Shown one piece after another: positions 9,099 to 17,359 of a stretch of 64,000 nucleotides of DNA. This DNA comes from Blautia hominis. Lineage in GTDB: Bacteria > Bacillota > Clostridia > Lachnospirales > Lachnospiraceae. The number at the start of each line of letters is the position of its first letter. The stretch's first letter is position 1. The stretch spans positions 2,501-66,500 of the forward strand of contig NQOF01000001.1 in the NCBI GenBank assembly GCA_002270465.1, given 5' to 3'. The position numbers and the translations under genes are program-made. The notes beneath the pieces were generated by a model. The model ran no database searches, was not told the DNA's origin, and saw only the letters and a program-made list of their open reading frames with translations.

Positions 9099-9719
9099 GT
9101 TCGTTTTTACAATACCGTCTTCCACTGTTATCCTGTCATTTGCGATCAGATCAATGGCTTGGGGCATGATGACCCACTCTGCTTCCTCCATCACTCTTAA
9201 CTGAAGGATTTCCGGGGTATCCCCTTCTTTTACTTCCACTGCTTTCTGCAGGATGATCGGGCCGGTATCTGTGCCCTCATCCACAAAGTGTACGGTAGCT
9301 CCGGTCACTTTCGCCCCTCTTTTCAACACAGCCTCATGGACCTTGAGCCCGTAATAGCCGGTTCCGCAGAAGGCAGGGATCAGTGCCGGGTGGATGTTGA
9401 TGATTTTATTGGGAAACGCTCTTACCATGATCTCCGGAATCACCACAAGGCAGCCCGCAAGCACGATCAGATCCGGGTCATAGGACTGCAGGGTTTCAAG
9501 AAGAGCCTGATTAAAAGCTGCCCTGTTCTCATAGTTTTTCGGGGATACGCAAACAGCGTCTATTCCACGTTTTTTCGCGCGTTCCAGCGCATAGGCGCCG
9601 GGGTTGTTGCTGATCACCACGGAAATCTCCGCATTCGTAATTGTTTTATTGTCAATGGCGTCTATTATGGCCTGCAGGTTTGTGCCGCCGCCGGACACCA
9701 GAACTGCCAGTCTCAGCAT
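9084..9719 (-). CDS. purN: Phosphoribosylglycinamide formyltransferase
   Basis: Protein of 211 residues. It formylates GAR using 10-formyltetrahydrofolate. Visible features are the N-terminal LVSGGGTNLQAIIDAI, the catalytic NIHPALIP segment near residue 108 (Asn and His), and the Asp in VDEGTDTGPI near residue 145. The final residues VTIQ and the stop are encoded by the terminal repeat of MITE copy B, so the original C-terminus may have been slightly altered. The conserved fold ends before this point, so activity should be kept. Confidence 0.97.
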   Translation of the reverse strand: MLRLAVLVSGGGTNLQAIIDAIDNKTITNAEISVVISNNPGAYALERAKKRGIDAVCVSPKNYENRAAFNQALLETLQSYDPDLIVLAGCLVVIPEIMVRAFPNKIINIHPALIPAFCGTGYYGLKVHEAVLKRGAKVTGATVHFVDEGTDTGPIILQKAVEVKEGDTPEILQLRVMEEAEWVIMPQAIDLIANDRITVEDGIVKTNVTIQ

Positions 9720-9756
9720 CGTGTACCCACCTTTCTCTTTCTCAATGAGCGGAAAG

Positions 9757-9791
9757 CCCGCAGACTGCCTGTATATGCAGGAATCTGCGGG
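9757..9791 (-). other. Intercistronic stem-loop between purM and purN
   Basis: CCCGCAGA pairs with TCTGCGGG, with an inner CCTG/CAGG stem. There is no clear U-tract, so it is more likely an mRNA processing or stability structure than a terminator. Confidence 0.45.
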
Positions 9792-9802
9792 AACTTATTA
9801 TT

Positions 9803-9830
9803 GTAACTATTCAGTCAACTGAATGGTTGC
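9803..9830. repeat. Remnant of a family 1 MITE (terminal repeats only)
   Basis: GTAACTATTCAG and CTGAATGGTTGC lie only 4 bases apart. They match the terminal repeats of copies A-C with the interior missing. It lies 11 bases beyond the purM stop, inside the pur transcript. Confidence 0.55.
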
Positions 9831-9841
9831 CTTATATCGTA

Positions 9842-10867
9842 CTACACTAATTTAACGTCTTTGTCACCAGCTTCGATGCGGCCGATGACATACGGCGTCT
9901 CACCTGCTGCCTTCACGGCTTCCATGGTCTTCTCCACGTCCGCCTCATCCACAGCCATCACCATGCCGATGCCCATGTTGTAAGTGTTGTACATCATTTT
10001 TGCGTCGATCTCACCTTTTTTTGCCATCAGAGTGAAGATCGGAGGAATGGGATAGCTGTCCTTCTCAATCACTGCACATACGCCGTCTTTCAGCATTCTC
10101 GGCACGTTCTCATAGAAGCCGCCGCCTGTAATATGGCTGCAGCCTTTGATGCGGACACCGGCTTCTTTTACGCTCCTCAATGCCTTTACATAGATCTTAG
10201 TGGGCGCGATCAGTGCCTCTCCCAGCGTTTTTCCAAGCTCATCATAGTAAGTGTCCAGAGACTCTTTTGTCATGTCAAACACTTTTCTGACAAGGGAAAA
10301 TCCATTGCTGTGTACACCGGAGGACGCCATGCCTACAAGTACATCGCCGTCTTTTAACTCTTTGCCTGTGATCAGGTCTTTTTCGTCCACTACACCTACA
10401 GCAAATCCTGCCAGGTCATATTCGTCCTCCGGATAAAACCCGGGCATCTCTGCTGTCTCACCGCCGATAAGCGCTGCATTTGACTGCTCACAGCCTGCTG
10501 CCACGCCTTTGACGATCTCAGCAATCTTTTCCGGATAGTTCTTGCCGCAGGCAATGTAATCCAGGAAAAACAGAGGCTCTCCGCCTGCACATGCAATATC
10601 ATTCACGCACATTGCCACACAGTCAATCCCTACTGTGTCATGCTTGTCCATGATAAAAGCCAGTTTCAGCTTGGTACCTACACCGTCTGTTCCTGATACC
10701 AGAGTCGGTTTCTCCATGTTCTTGAATGCATCCATGGAAAATGCACCGGAGAATCCACCGATATTGGTGAGCACTTCCGGTCTCATGGTCTTTTTAATGT
10801 GTTCCTTCATCAACTCTACTGATTTGTAGCCTGCTTCAATATCTACACCGGCATTCTTGTAATCCAT
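9842..10867 (-). CDS. purM: Phosphoribosylformylglycinamidine cyclo-ligase (AIR synthetase)
   Basis: Protein of 341 residues starting [18 protein letters not shown]. The ATG at 10867 is preferred to one six bases earlier because GGAGG abuts the earlier one but is well spaced from this one. It closes FGAM to AIR with ATP. Family segments seen are [14 protein letters not shown] near residue 57, [19 protein letters not shown] near 85, [11 protein letters not shown] near 135, and [15 protein letters not shown] near 240. The length is normal. It follows purE by 24 bases and belongs to the same operon. Confidence 0.97.
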   Translation of the reverse strand: MDYKNAGVDIEAGYKSVELMKEHIKKTMRPEVLTNIGGFSGAFSMDAFKNMEKPTLVSGTDGVGTKLKLAFIMDKHDTVGIDCVAMCVNDIACAGGEPLFFLDYIACGKNYPEKIAEIVKGVAAGCEQSNAALIGGETAEMPGFYPEDEYDLAGFAVGVVDEKDLITGKELKDGDVLVGMASSGVHSNGFSLVRKVFDMTKESLDTYYDELGKTLGEALIAPTKIYVKALRSVKEAGVRIKGCSHITGGGFYENVPRMLKDGVCAVIEKDSYPIPPIFTLMAKKGEIDAKMMYNTYNMGIGMVMAVDEADVEKTMEAVKAAGETPYVIGRIEAGDKDVKLV

Positions 10868-10891
10868 TTTCATCCTCCAAAATTTTCTGTA

Positions 10892-11392
10892 TTAATACTC
10901 TTTATATCCAACTTCCTGCAGTCTTGCGTCTTTTGCAACGACCTGGTCTTTCAGCTCTTCTTTGTAGTCTTTTAACTTCTGAAGAAGTGCCGGGTCCGAA
11001 GTTGCTAAAATCTTGGCTGCCAGAATACCGGCATTGGCTCCTCCGTTGATTGCAACTGTTGCAACCGGAATTCCGGACGGCATCTGTACGATGGAATACA
11101 GGGAGTCTCTTCCTCCTAATGATGTGGTGTGCATGGGGATACCGATGACCGGCATAGGGAAGATCGCTGCACACATGCCTGGAAGGTGAGCTGCCATTCC
11201 TGCACCTGCAATGATGACTTTGAAATCTTTTTCCTCCGCTGTCTTCGCATACTCAAAGAATACGTCCGGTTCTCTGTGGGCTGAGATGATCTTCATCTCA
11301 TACTCGATTCCAAACTTTTCCAACATGTCTGCCGCTTTTTTCATAACAGGCATATCAGAGTCACTTCCCATAACAATTCCAACTTTTGCCAT
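10892..11392 (-). CDS. purE: N5-carboxyaminoimidazole ribonucleotide mutase
   Basis: Protein of 166 residues. It converts N5-CAIR to CAIR, the bacterial class I PurE reaction. The signature GIVMGSDSDMPVMKKA is at the N-terminus, ISAHREP near residue 40 holds the catalytic His, and the GMAAHLPGMCAAIFPMPVIG core follows. It is the first gene after a strong promoter at 11494-11522, and leads purE-purM-purN-purD. No purF, purC, purL or purH is in this window. Confidence 0.97.
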   Translation of the reverse strand: MAKVGIVMGSDSDMPVMKKAADMLEKFGIEYEMKIISAHREPDVFFEYAKTAEEKDFKVIIAGAGMAAHLPGMCAAIFPMPVIGIPMHTTSLGGRDSLYSIVQMPSGIPVATVAINGGANAGILAAKILATSDPALLQKLKDYKEELKDQVVAKDARLQEVGYKEY

Positions 11393-11493
11393 GACTTATC
11401 TCCTTTATAATTATCTCTATCCTCATTCCAAATCCAAAAAGCAAATTCAGAATGGGTGCCGCAGCTCTTCTGCTGCTTCTTCTTTACAGAACA

Positions 11494-11522
11494 ATTTTAC
11501 ATAGAGTTCTAAACATTGTCAA
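11494..11522 (-). promoter_or_regulatory. Sigma-A promoter of the pur operon
   Basis: On the minus strand the -35 TTGACA (11517-11522) and -10 TAAAAT (11494-11499) are separated by 17 bases. The predicted leader to purE is about 95 nt. I see no purine riboswitch in it, only a short CAGC-rich hairpin. Confidence 0.8.
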
Positions 11523-11575
11523 CCTCATATCTCATTTTTGATGGCAGCTTATGAAGAAAAATGGCAGTTTTTCAC

Positions 11576-11606
11576 GGAAAAAGGAAGCCGTTTTTCTTCG
11601 GCTTCC
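11576..11606 (-). terminator. Terminator of a short transcription unit
   Basis: GGAAGCCG pairs with CGGCTTCC around an 8-base loop and is followed by TTTTT on the minus strand. It would end a transcript passing through the small frame at 11671-11736. Confidence 0.75.
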
Positions 11607-11670
11607 CCAAATAATGTATGGTTCCTTTTACAATCTTGTCAGTGAGTAATAGCCGCACTGTCAAAATTCA

Positions 11671-11736
11671 TCAAATCCCCATCATAAGTGACAGTAACGG
11701 TATTGCAAGCGCAGTGGCTATCATCCGTTTCCTCAT
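11671..11736 (-). CDS. Possible 21-residue hydrophobic peptide
   Basis: ATG at 11736 gives MRKRMIATALAIPLLSLMMG plus one residue, with AAAGGAAG about 6 bases ahead. The peptide has a basic N-terminus and one hydrophobic segment, like a truncated signal peptide or a small membrane peptide. A TATAAT -10 candidate lies at 11802-11807 and a terminator at 11576-11606, giving a compact transcript of roughly 220 nt. It could instead be a small RNA with a chance frame. The 537-bp gap between purE and the aminopeptidase holds otherwise only the pur promoter. Confidence 0.3.
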   Translation of the reverse strand: MRKRMIATALAIPLLSLMMGI

Positions 11737-11895
11737 AAAAATACTTCCTTTCTCCCGGTGTAATTCTGTATGATTACATATCCTTTACTATATTCTAACT
11801 AATTATAGCGTTTACAGAGCGCACCGGGCTAAAAAGTACATAATTGTCGGGATTTCTGACATAATCGTAATAAATCCTTTGCCCAAAAGCAAACC

Positions 11896-11911
11896 GCCGT
11901 ACCATAACGGC
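11896..11911 (-). terminator. Weak hairpin past the aminopeptidase gene
   Basis: GCCGT-ACCATA-ACGGC stem-loop with broken T stretches after it on the minus strand, 19 bases past the stop at 11930. Weak as a terminator. Confidence 0.35.
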
Positions 11912-11929
11912 ACAGCGGCTGCAAATATT

Positions 11930-13984
11930 CTATGATTCTTCCAATACCCGGTTCAGTTCCTCTGTTCCCTTCAGTACGAACCGGCTGTCTTTTATGATCG
12001 GTATCAGACTTCCGTCTTTTTTCACAGCAGTGATCTCCCCCAGCTCCTCATAGGGGATGGTAATATCTGTATGGCATCCGAAATAGGCTCTGCTCGGGTC
12101 AATCCTTCTGAGGATAGACACTTCATTATCCCTGGCAATTATCTCTTTTCCGTCAGGATTATACACCGCCGTATCTTCAGACCAGCTGTAGCAGGTATCA
12201 CCCACCGCAAAATGGGGGCCCATCTTCTCCGCAATGAGAATGGGCAGGATATCCTCAATATGATATTTCTTTGCCATCACATACGCCGTGGTGTTGGTGC
12301 CTATGGCAAATTCCCCCAGGGGCAGCATATCATGGTGGAACAGGATATTTTCTTTCATATAATCCCTGTTTTCCTCCTCCGTGGAAAAATTGCTGCAAAT
12401 ATAGTCTGATATTTTTCCATCCCGGAAAGTCATCTTCAAGTCCTTGTAGTACAGGCCGTCCAAATACACTCCCGACACGTGAAGCACGCCGTTGGTGCCC
12501 CCAAGGACAGGGCTTGTGAAGACCTCACCCACAGGAATGTTCACGTCTGCCACACAATTTTCAAAGTTTGTCTGCTTTTCCGGATCTTCCAGTTCGTGCA
12601 GACGCACCGTCATATCGGTCTGGTTAGACCCTCTGCCTTTTATCCTGACCTCACACCCTTCGTCCAGGGCATTGATAAGCTTCTGCTGGATATCCTGATA
12701 AAGATGATAGTCAAGAGTATTCAGGCGCACGGTTTCCCGGAATATATCCTTAAACCGTGGACCTATTTCGCACACCGGATATGCAATTATGGTGAAACTG
12801 CGCTCTTCCCCCTTGATATAGCGGTTCACGATCTGTCCTGCCTCATTGTCGTAACTCACTTGCAGTTTCTGCTGGTGCGGCGTCAGGGAGAAAGCTTCTT
12901 TCTTGCTGACAGGTGTAAAAGGTTTCTCACCGAAGGTCTCAATCACAGCCGGACCTCCGTGGGTATTGGCAAGCTCTTTCACCTGCTCATAGGCCACCTG
13001 CATGACCCGCAGCTTCCGCTGCACAAATTCCTGGTCCAGATAAAGGGCTGAGTCATCCTTATGGTCATAATCCAGCTGCTTGTTGGGGATTGCCCCGTAA
13101 TAGCCGATCCTGTGGTGTTGTTTTTTGTTCACCGCATGGACCGCGCTCCGGTAGATCACAGGCTTTAACCCCATCTCTTCAAACTGGCAGACAGCCTCCT
13201 TTATCATGCGCTCAAAGCCAAGCTGATAGCGGATATTCACACTGTTCTTTTTGGAGATATCTTTTCTTCCGTTGATGAATCCAATTCTGTAGCCTTCCGT
13301 AAATGTGCGGGCCATAGCCTTTATTTCTTCTTCGGTAAGGTCATTCAGGTATTCTGCCATGGAAATCTCGTTCTCTGTCACGTATTCCCCATACTTATAT
13401 AAATACCTTATATCCGTAAGGTCACTTCCGCAGATTATGCGCACAGCAAAGTCAAGAGAAGGGTCCACAGCTTCCCGGATTCTTCTCCCAACCATCTCCT
13501 CACTGTAATCACTCACATACCAGTACAGTGTATCTTTTATCTCCTGTGCCGGCACAGTGGGTTCCTCCAGCAGATTGTAAATCTGTACATACAGCTCCAT
13601 GAGCACCGTCATATCAAAAAGACGGTCCTCATACGCATAGACCACGATCCCGCGCACCTCCGCTGCCAGAAAGGATAGGAGCCTGCCATAATCTTCTGAA
13701 AGCATACGCACCGCATAAGCCGGATTTGTATAGGATGACTCATAGGCACCGGGCAGTATACCTGCGTAAAGTTCTTCATTGTTTTTTTGCAGCTCCGAAA
13801 GGGCGGCATGTTCCAGCCACCCCTCCCTGATCTTCTCGTGAAGGGTCAGCACATAGTTCAGGTATGTAGTCATTTCTTTAAAAAAACCGCAAAACCGCTC
13901 CGGGACATCCATGTCCTGCTGCATCTCCCGGATCCTTCCTTTTACCAGTTCAAACCGTTCCTCCAAAAAAGTATCTCTACTCAT
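11930..13984 (-). CDS. M29-family metallo-aminopeptidase with long N-terminal extension
   Basis: Protein of 684 residues. The C-terminal 370 residues resemble M29 aminopeptidases (AmpS/AmpT, two-metal enzymes that remove N-terminal residues). Candidate metal ligands are Glu in GEVFTSPVLGGTNG, Glu in LGEFAIGTN, His in GPHFAVGD and the HTD pair in GCHTDITIPY near residue 637. Classical M29 enzymes have about 410 residues, so roughly 300 residues at the N-terminus are extra. That part is helical, acidic and of unknown role. No signal peptide is present, so it is cytoplasmic. It overlaps the 3' end of the HD gene by 8 bases, indicating co-transcription. Confidence 0.85.
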   Translation of the reverse strand: MSRDTFLEERFELVKGRIREMQQDMDVPERFCGFFKEMTTYLNYVLTLHEKIREGWLEHAALSELQKNNEELYAGILPGAYESSYTNPAYAVRMLSEDYGRLLSFLAAEVRGIVVYAYEDRLFDMTVLMELYVQIYNLLEEPTVPAQEIKDTLYWYVSDYSEEMVGRRIREAVDPSLDFAVRIICGSDLTDIRYLYKYGEYVTENEISMAEYLNDLTEEEIKAMARTFTEGYRIGFINGRKDISKKNSVNIRYQLGFERMIKEAVCQFEEMGLKPVIYRSAVHAVNKKQHHRIGYYGAIPNKQLDYDHKDDSALYLDQEFVQRKLRVMQVAYEQVKELANTHGGPAVIETFGEKPFTPVSKKEAFSLTPHQQKLQVSYDNEAGQIVNRYIKGEERSFTIIAYPVCEIGPRFKDIFRETVRLNTLDYHLYQDIQQKLINALDEGCEVRIKGRGSNQTDMTVRLHELEDPEKQTNFENCVADVNIPVGEVFTSPVLGGTNGVLHVSGVYLDGLYYKDLKMTFRDGKISDYICSNFSTEEENRDYMKENILFHHDMLPLGEFAIGTNTTAYVMAKKYHIEDILPILIAEKMGPHFAVGDTCYSWSEDTAVYNPDGKEIIARDNEVSILRRIDPSRAYFGCHTDITIPYEELGEITAVKKDGSLIPIIKDSRFVLKGTEELNRVLEES

Positions 13985-14567
13985 CTTTCAGGTTTCCTTT
14001 ATCCACATTTTTGTCAAGGATCCCGTTCACATACTCCATCAGTTTTTCAGAACCCTGAGCTGTTTTCGCGTTTCTTTTCATGACCTGTGATTTTTTTATT
14101 TCATGCTCTCTCCAGGACTTGCCGTCTGTGGCATCATTGAGCATCAGGGGCTGCACGCAGTCAAGAGAGTGGGCAAATTTTGCCTCCGGGGTCTCAAATG
14201 TCTCAAACTCCTCCCACAGATCCATCATTTTTTCCGCCTGGTCTCTTGGCAGAAGCCCGAAGATGCGGTTCGCCGCTTTGAGTTCACGCTCCCGCTTATC
14301 CATATGGCCGGCATCGTCATAGGCATAAGTATCCCCTGCGTCTATCTCTACAATATCATGGATCAGAACCATAAGCATGGTCCTGGCCACATCTATGGAC
14401 TCATTGGCATGTTCTGACAAAAGGGCTGCCATCAGTGCCAGATGCCAGGAGTGCTCCGCATCGTTCTCCCTGCGGATCCCGTCTGATAAATAAGTCTGGC
14501 GGCGTACAAATTTACTCTTGTCCACCTCCAGCATAAATTCCATTTGTTTTTTCAGTCTATCTTCCAT
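13977..14567 (-). CDS. HD-domain phosphohydrolase (YfbR/HDDC2-like)
   Basis: Protein of 196 residues. The ATG at 14567 has a perfect AAGGAGG site. HD motif residues are His in ENDAEHSWHLALMA, the HD pair in MVLIHDIVEIDAGD, and a later Asp in HSLDCVQPL. This matches the HDDC2/YfbR group, some of which are 5'-deoxynucleotidases; the exact substrate here is not known. The gene overlaps the following aminopeptidase gene by 8 bases. Confidence 0.85.
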   Translation of the reverse strand: MEDRLKKQMEFMLEVDKSKFVRRQTYLSDGIRRENDAEHSWHLALMAALLSEHANESIDVARTMLMVLIHDIVEIDAGDTYAYDDAGHMDKRERELKAANRIFGLLPRDQAEKMMDLWEEFETFETPEAKFAHSLDCVQPLMLNDATDGKSWREHEIKKSQVMKRNAKTAQGSEKLMEYVNGILDKNVDKGNLKDE

Positions 14568-14630
14568 GTTATCCTCCTTATGAGATGTTACAGTCCACAG
14601 CTCTGCAAGACGCAGTTCTGTGATCGACAA

Positions 14631-14951
14631 CTATGAGATCCCTACCAGAAAAAGTGCGATCCAAATGACCATCAGCACACCGTTGGCCACAGAGCCAACC
14701 TTGCTGTATAGAAATGCACGGTTCTGTTCGGAAAAACTTTTCAGTCCCAGAATAAACCCAAACACAGACAAACCGAGAGCCAGGATTCCAAGTGCTCCCA
14801 GATACATGCCTCCCTGTCCGTTCAGTGCAAGGGCACAGATGGCTGCTCCCAAAAACAGCAGGCCGGACACCAGCGCCAGGATAGAGGATTCCACTCCGCC
14901 TCTGGTATGTCTTTTTTTCGTAAATGAATATTTATAGCGTTTCTTTGCCAT
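14631..14951 (-). CDS. Small membrane protein, DUF6142-like
   Basis: Protein of 106 residues starting MAKKRYKYSFTKKRHTRGG. A basic N-terminus is followed by three hydrophobic helices. It resembles the DUF6142 group of Lachnospiraceae; the label is from memory and the function is unknown. Its start overlaps the end of the vanZ-like gene by 20 bases, so the two are likely translationally coupled. Confidence 0.75.
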   Translation of the reverse strand: MAKKRYKYSFTKKRHTRGGVESSILALVSGLLFLGAAICALALNGQGGMYLGALGILALGLSVFGFILGLKSFSEQNRAFLYSKVGSVANGVLMVIWIALFLVGIS

Positions 14952-15420
14952 GCTGTTTCCTCCTGTTTTTTCTATATATAAAATGGCTGACAGCAAAAAG
15001 AATATATCCAAATGCCGCGCCAGTTGTATTCAAAATCATATCATCCACATCAAAGCATCCCAGCTTTGTGATAAGCTGTATGGTTTCCACGCAAAGGCTC
15101 AGTGCAAAACCGGAAAAAGTGATAAAAAAGAATCCCCTTGCATTTCTGCAAATGATGGGAAGGATCAGGCCAAAAGGAACAAAACCTACTACATTACCAA
15201 ACAGATTAGATACCACTGCAAAAACTCCAAGCTGCTCTTTGTATATCCAAAATCTTCTGATTTCCTGAAACGGAGTCAAGTTGTAGTGGTATTCCCTCTG
15301 GGCAAACTCCACACCGCTGAACCGCTCCGCAAAAAACAGGAAATAAATAAGCGCGAGTATATAAATCAGGAACAAGACAGTTCCTGCCGCTTTAATTTTC
15401 CTTTTTGTTTTATTTTTCAA
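14932..15420 (-). CDS. VanZ-family membrane protein
   Basis: Protein of 162 residues with four to five membrane helices. VanZ-type features include the early aromatic helix LFLIYILALIYFLFF, the loop NLTPFQEI, the SNLFGNVVGFVPFGLILP segment, and the C-terminal CFDVDDMILNTTGAAFGY signature near residues 120-140. VanZ-like proteins can affect glycopeptide (teicoplanin) tolerance, but most family members have no known role. It has no linked van genes, so resistance should not be inferred. Confidence 0.88.
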   Translation of the reverse strand: MKNKTKRKIKAAGTVLFLIYILALIYFLFFAERFSGVEFAQREYHYNLTPFQEIRRFWIYKEQLGVFAVVSNLFGNVVGFVPFGLILPIICRNARGFFFITFSGFALSLCVETIQLITKLGCFDVDDMILNTTGAAFGYILFAVSHFIYRKNRRKQHGKETL

Positions 15421-15460
15421 TGTTCTAAACTCCTATTGCATAGTCTCTCCTATGTATGAA

Positions 15461-15489
15461 GAAGAGGGCCGCCTAAAAACGCCCTCTTC
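15461..15489 (-). other. Stem-loop upstream of the vanZ-like gene
   Basis: GAAGAGGGC pairs with GCCCTCTTC around an 11-base loop. It is 66 bases past the stop of the 50-residue gene (15555) and is the likely end of the pyr transcript. The T-tract is poor, so termination is only probable. Confidence 0.5.
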
Positions 15490-15554
15490 TCTATCCTTGA
15501 TAACAGAAAGTGTGTTTCGCGCCCTTTCTATTGTTCTGGTGTTATTCTGTCCGG

Positions 15555-15707
15555 CTAGAATGTGATTTCACTTCTCTTTTTTAAAAGTCTGGTTCCGTTT
15601 ATAATAAGCATAACTCCGCTTACAATACTTGTAACCATAACGACGATTCCCAGCACCAGAGAGGTAACTCCGGCACATGACATAGTCTTGTAAATCTTTT
15701 CGTTCAT
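15555..15707 (-). CDS. Small single- or double-span membrane protein, 50 residues
   Basis: ATG at 15707 (MNEKIYKTMSCAGVTSLVLG) to TAG at 15555, with GGAAGG ahead of the start. A hydrophobic stretch of about 30 residues is followed by a basic tail with RLLKKRSE. It lies 42 bases past pyrE on the same strand, so it is probably the last gene of the pyr transcript. The compositional pattern and good start support a real gene; its function is unknown. Confidence 0.65.
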   Translation of the reverse strand: MNEKIYKTMSCAGVTSLVLGIVVMVTSIVSGVMLIINGTRLLKKRSEITF

Positions 15708-15749
15708 CCAGCACACTTCCTTCCGTCCCGACAAAGTCCGATGATTGTC

Positions 15750-16427
15750 TTATTCTTTTACGCCATATTTCTCATAATATGCATCAATGGCTGCTTTCAT
15801 CTTATCATCAATGATAATACTTCCTTTGTACTCTTTGTTGTACAGATGCTCCACAACCTCCTCCATGGTTACAATGGCAGTTGTTGCAAGGCCGTACTTC
15901 TCTTCGATTTCTTTGAGTGCGCTCTTCTCGCCCTGTCCCCGCTCCATGCGGTCCACAGATACCACAAGGCCGATGGGGCTTACATTGCCCTGTGCCTTGA
16001 TAATGGGAAGTGTCTCAGCGATGGAGGTCCCTGCGGTTGTCACGTCCTCGATGATGACTACCTTATCGCCGTCTGAAATGGGGCTTCCCAGAAGGATCCC
16101 CTTGTCCCCATGGTCCTTAACTTCCTTCCTGTTGGAACAGTAACGGATATCCTTACCGTAAAACTCACTGATCGCCATGGTCGCAGCCACCGTCAGCGGT
16201 ATTCCTTTGTAAGCCGGTCCGAACAGTACATCAAAGTCAAGTCCGAACTTGTCTGCAATGGCTCTGGCATAGTATTCTCCCAGCTTGCGAAGCTGTGCTC
16301 CTGTTCTATAAAATCCGGTGTTTACGAAAAACGGGGTATTCCGTCCGCTCTTTGTGACGAAGTCTCCGAATTTCAGCACCTGGCAGTCCACCATAAATTC
16401 AATAAATTCCTGTTTGTACGCTTCCAT
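15750..16427 (-). CDS. pyrE: Orotate phosphoribosyltransferase
   Basis: Protein of 225 residues. It joins orotate to PRPP to form orotidylate. The PRPP-binding motif VVIIEDVTTAGTSIAE is near residue 125, and the FGPAYKGIPLTVA segment near residue 68 is typical. It lies 29 bases after pyrD in the pyrC-F-K-D-E operon. The length is normal for the clostridial form. Confidence 0.97.
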   Translation of the reverse strand: MEAYKQEFIEFMVDCQVLKFGDFVTKSGRNTPFFVNTGFYRTGAQLRKLGEYYARAIADKFGLDFDVLFGPAYKGIPLTVAATMAISEFYGKDIRYCSNRKEVKDHGDKGILLGSPISDGDKVVIIEDVTTAGTSIAETLPIIKAQGNVSPIGLVVSVDRMERGQGEKSALKEIEEKYGLATTAIVTMEEVVEHLYNKEYKGSIIIDDKMKAAIDAYYEKYGVKE

Positions 16428-16456
16428 CGAATTTCCTCCTAGTTTTCTCTTCCCGT

Positions 16457-17359
16457 TTATTCTACCACACCGATCAGGGATTGAATATCCTCAATTTTAT
16501 TTTTCTTCATATAATCTTCAATCCCCTGCACAGTCTCCACCGTTGCATATGGGTTGGTGAAGTTGGCAGTTCCTATGGACACGGCTGTGGCACCGGCCAA
16601 AATGAATTCCAGGGCATCCTCCGCATTACAGATACCGCCCATACCGATAATGGGCAGTTTCACCGCGCGGGCCACCTGATAGACCATGCGGACAGCAACC
16701 GGTTTTAAACAAGGTCCCGACATACCGCCGGTCTTGTTTGCCAGAGCAAAGGTTCTCTTATTGATATCTATCTTCATGCCTGTCAGGGTATTGATCAGGG
16801 ATAGCACATCCGCGCCGCCTGCCTGGGCTGCTCTTGCCATCTCCGTAATATCCGTAACATTCGGACTAAGCTTCATGATGATGGGCTGTTTGGCGTATTT
16901 CTTAACTTCTCTTGTGATCGCCTCCACTGCTTTGGGATCCTGTCCGAACGCAATGCCGCCCTCTTTTACATTAGGACAGGAAATATTGATCTCCAGCATA
17001 TCCACTTCTTCATCAGCCAGGCGCTCCACTACTTCACAGTATTCCTCTGTGCTCTTGCCGCATACATTGACAATGATCTTTGTATCATATTTTTTCAGAA
17101 AAGGAATGTCTCTCCGGCAGAATACATCAATCCCGGGATTCTGCAGTCCAATGGCGTTTAACATTCCGCAGGAAGTCTCCGCGATACGCGGTGTGGGGTT
17201 TCCGGGCCAGGGCACACTGGCAACGCCTTTCGTCACAACAGCGCCCAGGCGGCTCAGATCTACAAACTCACTGTATTCCGCCCCGGAGCCAAAGGTTCCG
17301 GATGCTGTCATAACCGGATTTTTCAGTTCCACACCAGCCAGATTTACTTTTGTATTCAT
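16457..17359 (-). CDS. pyrD: Dihydroorotate dehydrogenase B, catalytic subunit
   Basis: Protein of 300 residues. FMN enzyme of class 1B that oxidises dihydroorotate and passes electrons to PyrK. The start ATG at 17359 shares a base with the pyrK stop (TGATG), a coupling arrangement. Visible are PVMTASGTFGSG near the N-terminus, the catalytic Cys in NISCPNVKEGG near residue 130, and the FMN-phosphate site GMGGICNAEDALEFILAGA near 245. Class 1B fits the adjacent pyrK. Confidence 0.97.
   Translation of the reverse strand: MNTKVNLAGVELKNPVMTASGTFGSGAEYSEFVDLSRLGAVVTKGVASVPWPGNPTPRIAETSCGMLNAIGLQNPGIDVFCRRDIPFLKKYDTKIIVNVCGKSTEEYCEVVERLADEEVDMLEINISCPNVKEGGIAFGQDPKAVEAITREVKKYAKQPIIMKLSPNVTDITEMARAAQAGGADVLSLINTLTGMKIDINKRTFALANKTGGMSGPCLKPVAVRMVYQVARAVKLPIIGMGGICNAEDALEFILAGATAVSIGTANFTNPYATVETVQGIEDYMKKNKIEDIQSLIGVVE

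Noticed and set aside
11393-11516. Purine riboswitch in the purE leader
   Set aside because: The leader of about 95 nt shows only a short hairpin and none of the conserved purine aptamer loops.
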